A DNA stretch of 64,000 nt from Erysipelotrichaceae bacterium (GTDB lineage Bacteria > Bacillota_I > Bacilli_A > Erysipelotrichales > Coprobacillaceae): NCBI GenBank assembly GCA_018365815.1, contig JAGZJH010000001.1, positions 1 to 64,000 of the forward strand. The letters are read 5' to 3'. A model generated the notes under the pieces. The model saw only the letters and a list, made by a program, of their open reading frames with translations. It ran no database searches and was not told the DNA's origin. Of this stretch, positions 1 to 9,191 are shown one piece after another (the first letter of the stretch is position 1; the number at the start of each line of letters is the position of its first letter). Position numbers and translations under genes: made by a program.

Positions 1-142
1 AATCCTTCATCCATTTATGAATAGTGCTGTCAGCAACACCAAAACGCTTAGCAATAGAAACTTTAGATTCATCAGGATGATCAATAACATATTGAACAAT
101 TCCCTGTTTAACTTCATCTGTAAATACTGGTTTAGTCATCAT
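1..142 (-). CDS. IS transposase N-terminal fragment (helix-turn-helix, IS3-type OrfA), cut by window edge
   Basis: The minus strand reads an open frame from ATG at 142 (or the adjacent ATG at 139) to the window edge, about 47 residues. It contains a helix-turn-helix of the kind that starts IS3-family OrfA transposases, which binds the element ends: SIAKRFGVADSTIHKWMKD. GAGGAA lies 4-7 bases before the two ATGs, and a TATAAT-like -10 box lies near 181-186. The rest of the element is outside the window, so completeness and family are not provable. A possible element end is the TG-starting stretch around 231-237, but no second inverted repeat is visible to confirm it. Confidence 0.7.
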   Translation of the reverse strand, partial: MMTKPVFTDEVKQGIVQYVIDHPDESKVSIAKRFGVADSTIHKWMKD

Positions 143-250
143 TAAATTCCTCATCTTTCTTATGTTAATAATTGATGACATTATACCATAAGATGCTTTA
201 ATTCTTACATTTAACTTGCACGGTTTTTATTCTAGCATCATTCCCTCACT

Positions 251-325
251 TTACTTATTTATCTTATATGGAGTATTCCATTTTGCACTCAACAACATCA
301 TCGTATCATTAATGACTTTAGACAT
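251..325 (-). CDS. 24-residue ORF behind a hairpin leader, possible truncated holin-like toxin
   Basis: A short ORF starts with ATG at 325, 7 bases after a very strong AAAGGAGGAG Shine-Dalgarno site (331-340), and ends in TAA at 251. The peptide begins MSKVINDTMMLLSA and then becomes polar. The first half resembles the start of small holin-like toxins (Hol-Tox/TxpA type), but the long hydrophobic helix those peptides need is missing, so it may be a decayed toxin. The Shine-Dalgarno site lies in a small AGCTC...GAGCT hairpin loop, and a 14-bp-armed hairpin lies just upstream. The resemblance is from memory, not from a search. Confidence 0.35.
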   Translation of the reverse strand: MSKVINDTMMLLSAKWNTPYKINK

Positions 326-345
326 ACTAGCTCCTCCTTTTGAGC

Positions 346-400
346 TGGTGTACTGCTTACAACAACTATCATTTTTATAGTCGCTCTAAGCAATACACCA
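346..400. repeat. Inverted repeat / RNA hairpin upstream of the 24-codon ORF
   Basis: Arms TGGTGTACTGCTTA (346-359) and TAAGCAATACACCA (387-400) pair with one G-U or mismatch position. An inner ACTAT/ATAGT stem lies at 365-369 and 377-381. On the minus strand the hairpin directly precedes the strong ribosome binding site of the 251-325 ORF. A structured 5' leader of this kind is typical of type I toxin mRNAs, but other roles are possible. Confidence 0.6.
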
Positions 401-592
401 ACCATATTTTTTAGTTTTTAACTTTGGTAGAAGTTCAAAAAACCTTATATTTCCTAGACTATTTGCCACTGTCACTATTATGACACGAAACCCTCTTACT
501 GCAATAAAGTTCATTTCAGGAATGTGGATTATGGTTGGTTTGTTTTTAGAAAGGTAAAATTCTTTATATTCTTTTTTATAATCAAATGCTAT
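386..592 (-). pseudogene. Decayed GyrI-like effector-binding domain protein (start codon lost, 3' part replaced)
   Basis: Codons 3-34 (592 down to 491) read as the N-terminus of the GyrI-like small-molecule-binding family, including FDYKKEYKEFYLSKNKPT followed by IPEMNFIAVRG. GGAGAA (599-604) sits at the right distance, but the codon where the family has ATG is ATA (590-592), and an in-frame TAA precedes it. After AVRG the family sequence stops and unrelated codons run on to a TAG at 386-388, 69 codons in all, against roughly 200 for the intact family. The remainder looks deleted. Family assignment is by recognition of the N-terminal signature. Confidence 0.6.
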
Positions 593-710
593 ACTATCTT
601 CTCCGTTTGCTTAAATTATAAAACAAGTTTAAATATGATAGAATTCTATACTATTTTTAATCTTTGTGATGATGTTTTATAAAACTGCATATGAAAATTC
701 ATTATAATAC
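593..710. other. Intergenic stretch with nothing recognised
   Basis: About 120 bases of AT-rich sequence between the decayed effector-binding gene and the glgA terminator. It contains the Shine-Dalgarno remnant at 599-604 and no other convincing signal. Confidence 0.5.
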
Positions 711-740
711 AAAAAAAGATTCAAGAAAATCTTGAATCTT
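711..740 (-). terminator. Rho-independent terminator after glgA
   Basis: A perfect 11-bp stem, AAGATTCAAGA (716-726) and TCTTGAATCTT (730-740), has a 3-base loop. On the minus strand it is followed by seven T residues (711-717). It ends the glgC-glgD-glgA transcript. Confidence 0.9.
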
Positions 741-758
741 CCTTTTTATTTATTTTAA

Positions 759-2189
759 TTAACGTTTCATTAATTCTTCAAATAAATGAGCATAAGTTTT
801 TGCACTTAGCTCCCAATCTAGTTTTTCTTTCATCGCACTATGCACTAATGTATTCCATAAATGTTTATCATGATAGACACTTAAAGCATAATCGATTGTA
901 TTCATCATTTCATGTGCATTATAGTTAGCAAAACTAAAACCTGTACCACTTAAATCATTAATATTAAATGGATGTACACTATCTTTTAAACCGCCAGTTT
1001 CACGAACAATTGGAATTGTTCCATATCGCATAGACATCATTTGACTTAAACCACAAGGTTCAAATAACGAAGGCATCAAAAACATATCGCATGAACCATA
1101 AATACGGCATGATAATCCAAAATCATATTTTAAGTTTACAGATAATTTATCCCTATTTCCTTCAACAAAGTTTGCAAAACCTTGTTCATAAACATAATCT
1201 CCGGCACCTAAAATGACTAACTGTAAATCACGTTTCATCATTTCGTTCATACGGTTTAAAATCAAATCAATTCCCTTTTGCCAAGTCAAACGTGTGACTA
1301 TACCAATTAACGGTATATTAGCATTTTCAGGTAACCCTAATTCCTTTTGAAGCGCTAATTTATTTACAACTTTTTGAGTTTCAACATTATCAATGTTGAA
1401 AGGTTGAACTAAATTAATATCAGTTTCCGGATTATTCACCTCATAATCAATCCCATTTAAAATACCATGCAAATCATTATAACGTATTCTTAAAATATAT
1501 TGTAATCCTTCACCGTATTCATCAGTTAAAATCTCATTTGCATAAGTAGGACTAACAGTTGTAATCATATCACTATATAAAATTGCACTTTTCATCATAT
1601 TGAAACAATCATCATTTCTTAAATTGCCATTTTCATATAAATAATAAGGTAATCCAAATAAATCATTAACTAATTTGGGATCTGCTTTTCCTTGATATGC
1701 AATATTATGAATAGTAAACACTATTTTAATATCTTCATAATATGGATGCTTTGCATATCTTTCTTTATATAGTGGTGCAATCATTGCAGCTTGCCAATCA
1801 TGAAGGTACAATACATCAACACGAAGTTGTAAATGGGAAATTAATTCAAGAACCGCAAAATCAAAGTATGCGAATCTTTCATAATCATCATCATAACTAT
1901 ATAATCCTGGTCGATTATAATACTCTTCGTTATCAATAAAATAATATGTCACACCATCTTTAATACATTTAAAAATTCCACAATATTTCTTTCTAGATCC
2001 AACATAAATATCATAATGAGTGATAAATTCTAAATTTTCTACACCTTTCATATCACGATATTTAGGTAAAACAACACTACATTGATATCCAATATTATTT
2101 AAGGATTGAGGAAGTGAACCAAGCACATCGGCTAATCCGCCTGATTTAATAAAAGGGGCACATTCACTTGCAACGAATAAAATATTCAT
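759..2189 (-). CDS. glgA: Glycogen synthase (ADP-glucose type, GT5)
   Basis: Transfers glucose from ADP-glucose to the non-reducing end of growing glycogen in the cytoplasm. The product is 476 residues, the usual length of bacterial GlgA. The ADP-glucose loop KSGGLADV is at residues 15-22, and the acceptor/nucleotide motif FEPCGLSQM is near residue 376, as in GT5 enzymes. I chose ATG at 2189 because it overlaps the glgD stop (TGATG) and follows GGAGATG at normal spacing; a TTG one codon upstream is an alternative. It is the last gene of the glgC-glgD-glgA run and is followed by a strong terminator. Confidence 0.95.
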   Translation of the reverse strand: MNILFVASECAPFIKSGGLADVLGSLPQSLNNIGYQCSVVLPKYRDMKGVENLEFITHYDIYVGSRKKYCGIFKCIKDGVTYYFIDNEEYYNRPGLYSYDDDYERFAYFDFAVLELISHLQLRVDVLYLHDWQAAMIAPLYKERYAKHPYYEDIKIVFTIHNIAYQGKADPKLVNDLFGLPYYLYENGNLRNDDCFNMMKSAILYSDMITTVSPTYANEILTDEYGEGLQYILRIRYNDLHGILNGIDYEVNNPETDINLVQPFNIDNVETQKVVNKLALQKELGLPENANIPLIGIVTRLTWQKGIDLILNRMNEMMKRDLQLVILGAGDYVYEQGFANFVEGNRDKLSVNLKYDFGLSCRIYGSCDMFLMPSLFEPCGLSQMMSMRYGTIPIVRETGGLKDSVHPFNINDLSGTGFSFANYNAHEMMNTIDYALSVYHDKHLWNTLVHSAMKEKLDWELSAKTYAHLFEELMKR

Positions 2190-3298
2190 CAAACAACATC
2201 TCCTTCTTTAACATATAGTGGAGAGATGGCATCTCCGATTAATTCTTTATGTTTTTCAACTTTTGCTTCTTTATCTAAGATGACATTTTCTAAATACGAA
2301 CCTGCAGAAACTTTACTTCCTGAAAATAAGATACAATTTTTGATAACAGCTCCCTTACCAATTTCCACATTTCTTCCTAAAATACTTCCTGTCACTTCAC
2401 CATCTACAATTGCACCATTCGCAATAAATGATTTTGTAACTTTAGCATTTTTTTTGTATTTTGAAGGAGGGGTATCGTTAGTATTTGTATAAATTGGCCA
2501 ATTTGATTTAAACACTTGGCTAAATATTTCTAAATCTAAAAATTCTAATGAATTTTTAAAATATGCTTCTAGTGAGTTCATACATCTTACATAACCTTTA
2601 TATTCAAAAGCATGAATTTCTTTTTCATCACATATATAAGCTAAAATATCTCTTAAATCAAAGAATGAACTCACATTACGTGCTTTTATTAATAATTTTT
2701 GTAAAACTTTACGATTAATAACGTAAGTATCTAAAGAGACATTTCTTGATTTACGATTTCCTTTATTTTCAGAAATTCCAGTAATTTTATTTCCTTTAAC
2801 TGCTACACAACTTCCGCCAATAAATGTTTCGTTCGCATTTTCAATATGTTGGTAAACCACTGTAATTTCTGCTCCACTTTTTTCATGTGATTCGAGCACA
2901 TCTTGATAATTTATTGTTGTAATAATATGAGCAGGTGCAATAACTACATAATCTGCTTTACTTTTTTCTAAAAATGCAATATTTTCAATTAGATTATTAA
3001 CATCATGATTGTATTGAGGCGAGTTTGCATATTGTTCATTATATAATAATGAAACTCCCCCAGATTTTGAATTGAAATTCCATGAATTTCCAAATCCCAT
3101 ATGTTTAAATAAAGATCTTGGTTTTTCTTTAATTAATATTCCAACTGTATCAATATTAGAATTTGATAGATTAGATAGTACAAAATCAATAATCCCATAT
3201 CTTCCCAAAAAACTTACTGAAGCCACTGGACGACGTTCAGTTATTCCTTTAAAACTAACATCCGAATGTAAATTTACGATCCCAATTACTTTAGCCAT
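2189..3298 (-). CDS. glgD: GlgD subunit of glucose-1-phosphate adenylyltransferase
   Basis: GlgC-like protein of 369 residues found beside GlgC in Firmicutes, where GlgD modulates or assembles with the catalytic subunit making ADP-glucose. The N-terminus starts MAKVIGIVNLHSDVSF where catalytic paralogues have the GGRGTRL phosphate loop, so this copy should not be catalytic alone. The C-terminal third carries hexapeptide left-handed beta-helix repeats (for example GEVTGSILGRNVEIGKGAVI). GGAGGAAATTTAATT precedes the ATG. The stop TGA overlaps the glgA start by one base, implying translational coupling. Confidence 0.93.
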   Translation of the reverse strand: MAKVIGIVNLHSDVSFKGITERRPVASVSFLGRYGIIDFVLSNLSNSNIDTVGILIKEKPRSLFKHMGFGNSWNFNSKSGGVSLLYNEQYANSPQYNHDVNNLIENIAFLEKSKADYVVIAPAHIITTINYQDVLESHEKSGAEITVVYQHIENANETFIGGSCVAVKGNKITGISENKGNRKSRNVSLDTYVINRKVLQKLLIKARNVSSFFDLRDILAYICDEKEIHAFEYKGYVRCMNSLEAYFKNSLEFLDLEIFSQVFKSNWPIYTNTNDTPPSKYKKNAKVTKSFIANGAIVDGEVTGSILGRNVEIGKGAVIKNCILFSGSKVSAGSYLENVILDKEAKVEKHKELIGDAISPLYVKEGDVV

Positions 3299-3321
3299 AA
3301 TTAAATTTCCTCCTTGTACAA

Positions 3322-4443
3322 TTAGTTTTGAGAAACTAATTCAACTTTCTTTGCTTCTTTATTGACAACTGTTCCAGCTTTAATGACAACACCTTCATCA
3401 ATAATTGCTTTATAAACTTCTGCACCTTCTTCGATAAGTACACCTGGCATTAATACTGAATCTACTACTTTTGCATCAGCACCTACATGAACACTATCAA
3501 ATAATACAGAACCTGTCACTTCACCATTTACAATACAACCTTGTGTAATCATTGAATTAGTGACAACTGCTTTTTCTCCAATAATTTGTGGATGACTATT
3601 TGTATCGCCTGTATAAATTTTCCATTCTTTTTTAATATTATATAAATCTAAATCTTTATCAGCAAGTAAGTCCATATTGGCTTGCCATAAGCTATCTACA
3701 GTTCCAACATCTTTCCAATATCCTTCAAATTCATAAGCACAAAGTTTTTTATTATCTTTTAACATCATCGGAATGATATTCATTCCAAAGTCATGTTTAC
3801 TATCTTCAATAGCAGCATCTTGGATTAAATATTTTTTAAGTTCTTTATAGGTAAAAATATAAATTCCCATTGATGCTAATGTTGATTTTGGATGAGTTGG
3901 TTTTTCTTCAAATTCATAAATTGTTCCATCTGGATTTGTGTTCATAATACCAAAACGAGTCGCTTCTTCCATTGTAACATTTAATACCGCAATGGTCACA
4001 TCCGCTTTTTTTTCTTTGTGTGCCTCTAACATTAGTTCATAATCCATTTTATAAATGTGGTCACCTGAAAGAATTAATACATATTCTGGATCATATTGAT
4101 CCAAAAAACTAATATTTTGATAAATTGCATCTGCAGTACCTTCATACCAAGTTGCTCCAACTTCACCACGTTCACGTGCTGGTAAAATTGTTGCAGATGA
4201 ACTTGTACCATCAAGTCCCCATTTAGTTCCCGAACCAACATAAGAACTTAATAAAACTGATTCATATTGTGTTAATACACCAACTATGTCTACACCTGAA
4301 TTTGCACAATTACTTAGTGGAAAGTCAATAATTCTATATTTACCACCAAAATAGACTGCAGGTTTTGCAACTTTTGCAGTTAAAGCTTCAAGGCGAGTTC
4401 CCCTACCACCAGCTAATATCATTGCTACTACTTCTTTACTCAT
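3322..4443 (-). CDS. glgC: Glucose-1-phosphate adenylyltransferase, catalytic subunit
   Basis: Makes ADP-glucose from glucose-1-phosphate and ATP, the committed step of glycogen synthesis. The product is 373 residues. [15 protein letters not shown] near residues 8-22 is the nucleotide-binding loop, followed by [19 protein letters not shown], and GDHIYKMDY marks the catalytic Asp region near residue 125. The C-terminal end has beta-helix repeats. AAAGGGGGTAAAAAT precedes ATG 4443. It begins the glgCDA operon, 23 bases before glgD, with a CcpA-type site immediately upstream at 4463-4476. Confidence 0.96.
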   Translation of the reverse strand: MSKEVVAMILAGGRGTRLEALTAKVAKPAVYFGGKYRIIDFPLSNCANSGVDIVGVLTQYESVLLSSYVGSGTKWGLDGTSSSATILPARERGEVGATWYEGTADAIYQNISFLDQYDPEYVLILSGDHIYKMDYELMLEAHKEKKADVTIAVLNVTMEEATRFGIMNTNPDGTIYEFEEKPTHPKSTLASMGIYIFTYKELKKYLIQDAAIEDSKHDFGMNIIPMMLKDNKKLCAYEFEGYWKDVGTVDSLWQANMDLLADKDLDLYNIKKEWKIYTGDTNSHPQIIGEKAVVTNSMITQGCIVNGEVTGSVLFDSVHVGADAKVVDSVLMPGVLIEEGAEVYKAIIDEGVVIKAGTVVNKEAKKVELVSQN

Positions 4444-4462
4444 ATTTTTACCCCCTTTTTAT

Positions 4463-4476
4463 TGTAAACGCTTTCT
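4463..4476. promoter_or_regulatory. Candidate CcpA (cre) site upstream of glgC
   Basis: TGTAAACGCTTTCT matches the cre consensus TGWAARCGNWWNCA at 13 of 14 positions; only the last base differs. It lies 20 bases upstream of the glgC ATG, downstream of AT-rich possible -10 sequence near 4477-4486. A repressor bound there would block elongation or initiation, so glgCDA may be shut down by CcpA when preferred sugar is abundant. Confidence 0.6.
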
Positions 4477-4597
4477 ATATATATAGAATACTACAAATCG
4501 TAATATTTTTCACTTTTTTTATATATTTTTTCGTAATATTAATTCAACAATTTCATAATCAAAATTTTATAATAAATGATGTTAATATTTTGTTAAT

Positions 4598-6508
4598 TCA
4601 CATTAATTTTACTAAAATATACATTGATACTGGAGCTACTGATAACACAGTTTGATTGATTTCATAATTTTCATCAATACTATAATAAATTAATTCTTCA
4701 TCATCTAATTGGTGAAGATATTTATTATAAGTAGGATTAATAATAATAGATAATTGTTTAAACTCACCATCATTTTGTTTGACATCATAAACAATTACAC
4801 TATTATCAATATGGCCGATACGAATATATTCTTCGATATCTTTAATTTGACTATACCTAAATCCTAAATTTGTTTTTCTTAAATGTATTAGTAATTTCAT
4901 AAATTCTACCTGGTTTAGAAAAGTGTCCTTATAGTCCCAATCAATTTGATTAATTTCAACAGGTAAATTATAGGAATTAGAATGACAAAGTTTAGTACGA
5001 CAAAATTCCTGTCCACTATGAATAAAGGGTATTCCTTGTGATAACATGACAATTGTATTATACATTTTTTGTCGCCGCTGACGTATTTCATCATTTTCAA
5101 TTATCATCATTTCCATATGATCAAATATTGTGGCATTGTCATGACATTCAACATAATTGATAGATTGTTCTGGCAGTGTAAATTGTTCAGTATTTTTCAT
5201 TCTTTGCATTACATCAAATATTTTTGCATCATTTCCTAATAAATAACCCAAATCAGCTTTAGAAGTTCCTTTAATCGAATCTCTAAATCGATCATTGAAA
5301 AAACTGATATTTACCATTTTTTGATGATTTAACATTGTTGCTTTATAATCATCAGGTAGCATTGTAGGCAAATTCCAGCCTTCACCATAAACTAAGAAAT
5401 TTGGATCAGTTTTTTTACAGATTTTTTCAACTTCATTAATGGTTGTAATGTCAATAACACCCATTAAATCAAATCTTAATCCATCAATTTGATATAACTC
5501 TTGCCATCTTTTACACATATCAATAATATATTTTCTAACCATAAATGAAGCAGTGTTTAAATCATTACCGCAAAATGAACCATTTGACAAAACTCCATCA
5601 TCATCATTTCTAAAATAATAATGTGGCACTAATTTTTCAAAAGCATGTGTATTCATATCAAAAACATGATTATAAACAACATCCATGATGACACGGATAT
5701 TTTTATCATGAAAACTTTCAATCATATCTACACATTCTTGAATACGGCAATAAGGATCATTAGGATTTGTGCTATAGCTTCCTTCTGGAACGTTATATTG
5801 TAGTGGATCATATCCCCAATTATAAAGTAAATCAGGATCTTGTTCATCTACTGTGGCAAAATCGGCAATTGGCATTAATTGAACATGGGTTATTCCTAAA
5901 TCAACTAAATAATCTAAACCAGTAGGTTGTTTTAATGATGTTTTTGTCCCACGTTCACATAGTCCTAAAAACAATCCCCGATGAGTGACATTACTATTTT
6001 TAGCAATCGTATAATCTCTTACACTCATTTCGTAAATCATAGCATCTGTTTTTTGTTTTAATGGTGGTAGTGGCTTTTTAGGAAGTTGTTTAATCTTCGC
6101 TAAATCGATAACAACACTTCGCATTCCATTAATGGTACTGCTATAGGCATAAGGATCTGTGGCTTGTTCATAGTGTTGAGCATGTTTAACTAAATAAACA
6201 TAACTTACACCTTCTAAATCACCTTTAATACTTGCTTCAAATATGCCAGAAGTAGGCAATCGCCTCATATTAATGGTATAGGTTTGATTATTTAAAATAT
6301 ATTCTATTTTTACTTTACTGGCTGTTGGCGCCCAAACTTTGAAAGTTGTTTTATAAGGCGTATAATTTGGTCCTAAATCATTTCCATCATATAAAAACAT
6401 ACGATCAAACATCGGATCGTTGACGATACCATAATTAATCACCGGAACACTCATGCCATAATTGTTGACAATAAAATATTCTTCACCTAAGCAGACATTT
6501 TCAACCAT
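4598..6508 (-). CDS. pulA: Type I pullulanase (GH13), body of the gene downstream of a nonsense codon
   Basis: Debranching enzyme that hydrolyses alpha-1,6 links of glycogen or pullulan. The 636-residue open frame holds the CBM48-like domain (KTTFKVWAPTASKVKIEY), the type I signature YNWGYDPLQYNVPEGSYS, the nucleophile region GLRFDLMGVID, the acid region VYGEGWNLP and VECHDN. Family members start about 65 residues earlier; that N-terminal part is present upstream but separated by a TAA (see 6509-6703). The ATG at 6508 has no good ribosome binding site, so a functional short protein is doubtful. The GH13 core is intact. Confidence 0.85.
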   Translation of the reverse strand: MVENVCLGEEYFIVNNYGMSVPVINYGIVNDPMFDRMFLYDGNDLGPNYTPYKTTFKVWAPTASKVKIEYILNNQTYTINMRRLPTSGIFEASIKGDLEGVSYVYLVKHAQHYEQATDPYAYSSTINGMRSVVIDLAKIKQLPKKPLPPLKQKTDAMIYEMSVRDYTIAKNSNVTHRGLFLGLCERGTKTSLKQPTGLDYLVDLGITHVQLMPIADFATVDEQDPDLLYNWGYDPLQYNVPEGSYSTNPNDPYCRIQECVDMIESFHDKNIRVIMDVVYNHVFDMNTHAFEKLVPHYYFRNDDDGVLSNGSFCGNDLNTASFMVRKYIIDMCKRWQELYQIDGLRFDLMGVIDITTINEVEKICKKTDPNFLVYGEGWNLPTMLPDDYKATMLNHQKMVNISFFNDRFRDSIKGTSKADLGYLLGNDAKIFDVMQRMKNTEQFTLPEQSINYVECHDNATIFDHMEMMIIENDEIRQRRQKMYNTIVMLSQGIPFIHSGQEFCRTKLCHSNSYNLPVEINQIDWDYKDTFLNQVEFMKLLIHLRKTNLGFRYSQIKDIEEYIRIGHIDNSVIVYDVKQNDGEFKQLSIIINPTYNKYLHQLDDEELIYYSIDENYEINQTVLSVAPVSMYILVKLM

Positions 6509-6703
6509 TAAATGGTAAAGATTATAACCTTCATTTTCAAACTCTCTTTTGTAAATAATTCTTGCAGTTAAGTTTATATTAGTTGAAGCATTTTTTAAAT
6601 AAAAGTATTTTATTTTTCCTTGATAATACTGAGTTGAAACTTAAACCTTAATTAAATTAAACCGATCTAAGTAGGCCTCCATTATATATTTATAAGGTTC
6701 CAT
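6509..6703 (-). pseudogene. pulA: N-terminal 65 codons of pullulanase containing an in-frame TAA
   Basis: The natural start is ATG at 6703, with AAAGGAG 6 bases upstream. It reads MEPYKYIMEAYLDRFNLIKV, then TAA (6641-6643, codon 21), then continues in the same frame as VSTQYYQGKIKYFYLKN and on into the 4598-6508 frame with no other stop. The pieces before and after the TAA are typical of the pullulanase N-terminal domain. The full gene would be 4598-6703, 701 codons plus stop. One base (for example TTA to TAA) explains the break, so this is either a recent null mutation or a sequence error. Confidence 0.85.
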
Positions 6704-6734
6704 AATTGCTCCTTTCTAATGACTGATCTAACTT

Positions 6735-6769
6735 TAAAAAGAGAAAAGAGAACTTTCCCTTTCCTCTTT
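6735..6769 (-). terminator. Terminator after glgP
   Basis: A 15-bp stem with two G-U pairs is formed by 6738-6752 and 6755-6769, with a very short loop. On the minus strand it is followed by TTTTT. It separates the glgB-glgP transcript from the pullulanase gene, whose natural start lies 32 bases further on. Confidence 0.75.
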
Positions 6770-6775
6770 AAATAT

Positions 6776-9172
6776 TTATTCTTCAATTGCTTTAATATCC
6801 CAAATTTCATTAGCATATTGTTTTATTGTACGATCCGATGAGAAGTATCCAGATTTCGCAATATTAATCAAACAAATTCTTGCCCAAGCTGATTTGTTTT
6901 TATATAATTCTTCAACACGTTTTTGTGCTCGAATATAAGATTCAAAATCAGCCAATAAGAAATATTGATCATTATAATTCATCAGTTCTTCAAAAATAAC
7001 TTTAAACTCTTCACGGTTAAGGTGCCATGAACCATCTACTAATGAATCAACAACATATTTAATATGAATATTATTATTGTAGTATGACCATGCATCATAA
7101 CGACCATATTGTCTCATTTCTTGAATTTCATGATCTCTTAAGCCAAAGATGACACAATTTTCATCACCAACACGTTCATGAATTTCAACATTTGCACCGT
7201 CCATTGTTCCAAGTGTAATCGCACCATTCATCATAAATTTCATATTTCCTGTACCACTTGCTTCCTTACCGGCAGTTGAAATCTGTTCAGAAACATCTGC
7301 TGCTGGCATAATCATTTCAGCTAAAGTAACTCCATAATTTTCTAAGAAAACAACTTTTAAATAATCAGAAGTTTCAGGATCGTTATTTACAACAGCTGCT
7401 ACACTGTTAATAAGTTTAATGACTTTTTTAGCAAAGTAATAAGCTGGAGCGGCTTTTGCTCCAAAAATAAATGTACGTGGATAAATTCTAAATTCCGGAT
7501 TACGTTTCATTTCTTGGTATAAATAAATGATATGTAATACATTTAATAATTGACGTTTATAAGCGTGGAGACGTTTAACTTGAATATCAAAAATAGAATC
7601 GATGTTGACATCAATACCATTATGTTCTTTGATGTATTTTGCTAAAATCTCTTTACGTTGATGTTTAACATTTAAAAAATGTCCTTGTACAACTGTATCA
7701 TCAACATAGTTCATTAAATTTTCTAAAAGATCAGGTTCTTTAATCCACTCTTCACCAATAATATCTGCTAATAATCTTCGAAGTTGTGGATTTGAATATG
7801 CCAACCAACGACGATGTGTAATCCCATTTGTTTTGTTATTAAATTTATCAGGATAAATTTCAACAAATTTACACATTTCTTGATGAATTAAAATATCAGT
7901 GTGTAATCTAGCCACCCCATTAACACTAAAACTTCCTACAATCGCTAAATGCGCCATGTGTACTTGATCATCTTTGATAATCATCACATCATTTAATAAA
8001 TCATCTGGATGATCAGAAACATGTTTAACATGACCGATAAAACGACGGTTAATTTCTTCGATAATCATATAAATACGTGGTAATAAAGCGCGCATTGTAT
8101 CTACCGGCCATTTTTCTAATGCTTCTGATAATATAGTATGGTTAGTATAAGCCATTGTATGGGTTACAATATGCCATGCATCGTCCCAATCAAAATCGTA
8201 TTCATCAATTAAGATACGCATTAATTCTGGAATACATAAAACCGGGTGAGTATCATTTAATTGAACAACATTTTTTTCATGGAAATTTGATAAAGAATCA
8301 TATGTGCGTAAATGATTTTTAACTAACGCATTTAATCCTGCTGAAACAAAGAAATATTGTTGTTTTAAACGTAATGTACGTCCTGCAAGTGTTGAGTCAT
8401 CAGGATATAAAGTTTGACAAATTTCACTAATTTCTTGTGTATATTGTCTAAAATCTTTATTTGTTGGAATATTGTCACTAACTTCCGCATGCCATAAACG
8501 AAGTGTATTTGTCACAGTCGTATCATTTCCGATAATTGGCATATCATAAGGTACTGCTCTGACACATTCAGCATCAATATGTTCAAATTTTCCAATTTTA
8601 TCATTCCATATCACTCTTCCCCAAAAGCGAACATCAACAGCATGTTTTGGTTTACGAATCTCCCACATATTTCCTATTTTTAACCATTGGTCTGGTACCT
8701 CAACTTGATATCCATCAACAATTTTTTGTTTAAATAATCCATATTCATAACGAATTGTATTACCGTGTCCCGGTAAAGATAAAGAGGCTAATGAATCCAT
8801 AAAGCAAGCTGCTAAACGACCTAACCCACCATTTCCAAGTCCAGGATCAGATTCTAATTCTTCTAATTCATGGATATTAATATTTAAATCTGCAAGTCCA
8901 TCTTTAACAATTTCATAAATTCCTAAGTTCATTAAGTTATTGACTAATAAACGTCCAACTAAAAATTCCATTGAAAAATAATGCATTTGTTTTTGTTCTT
9001 TTTCTCTTACGTGCTTTTTAGTTAATGCCCAGTTAATTGAGGCTTGATCTCGAACAATTGTTTCCAACACCGCAAACTTTTCAGTGACATGTGCTTCTTC
9101 GATTGTGCGCCCATACATTTCAACAATTCTTTTTACATATTCAGTTTTAAATTCTTCTTTATTCTTAAACAT
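6776..9172 (-). CDS. glgP: Glycogen/starch phosphorylase (GT35)
   Basis: Releases glucose-1-phosphate from glycogen with phosphate and pyridoxal phosphate. At 798 residues it is the usual bacterial length. The PLP site EASGTGNMKFMMNGA is present with the Schiff-base lysine near residue 645, followed by TMDGANVEI, and the glycine loop GNGGLGRLAACFMDS lies near residue 110. GTAGGAGAGTAAAA precedes the ATG. It starts 19 bases after glgB, so synthesis (branching) and degradation genes share a transcript. Its product feeds the phosphoglucomutase encoded upstream. Confidence 0.97.
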   Translation of the reverse strand: MFKNKEEFKTEYVKRIVEMYGRTIEEAHVTEKFAVLETIVRDQASINWALTKKHVREKEQKQMHYFSMEFLVGRLLVNNLMNLGIYEIVKDGLADLNINIHELEELESDPGLGNGGLGRLAACFMDSLASLSLPGHGNTIRYEYGLFKQKIVDGYQVEVPDQWLKIGNMWEIRKPKHAVDVRFWGRVIWNDKIGKFEHIDAECVRAVPYDMPIIGNDTTVTNTLRLWHAEVSDNIPTNKDFRQYTQEISEICQTLYPDDSTLAGRTLRLKQQYFFVSAGLNALVKNHLRTYDSLSNFHEKNVVQLNDTHPVLCIPELMRILIDEYDFDWDDAWHIVTHTMAYTNHTILSEALEKWPVDTMRALLPRIYMIIEEINRRFIGHVKHVSDHPDDLLNDVMIIKDDQVHMAHLAIVGSFSVNGVARLHTDILIHQEMCKFVEIYPDKFNNKTNGITHRRWLAYSNPQLRRLLADIIGEEWIKEPDLLENLMNYVDDTVVQGHFLNVKHQRKEILAKYIKEHNGIDVNIDSIFDIQVKRLHAYKRQLLNVLHIIYLYQEMKRNPEFRIYPRTFIFGAKAAPAYYFAKKVIKLINSVAAVVNNDPETSDYLKVVFLENYGVTLAEMIMPAADVSEQISTAGKEASGTGNMKFMMNGAITLGTMDGANVEIHERVGDENCVIFGLRDHEIQEMRQYGRYDAWSYYNNNIHIKYVVDSLVDGSWHLNREEFKVIFEELMNYNDQYFLLADFESYIRAQKRVEELYKNKSAWARICLINIAKSGYFSSDRTIKQYANEIWDIKAIEE

Positions 9173-9191
9173 TTTTACTCTCCTACTAATT

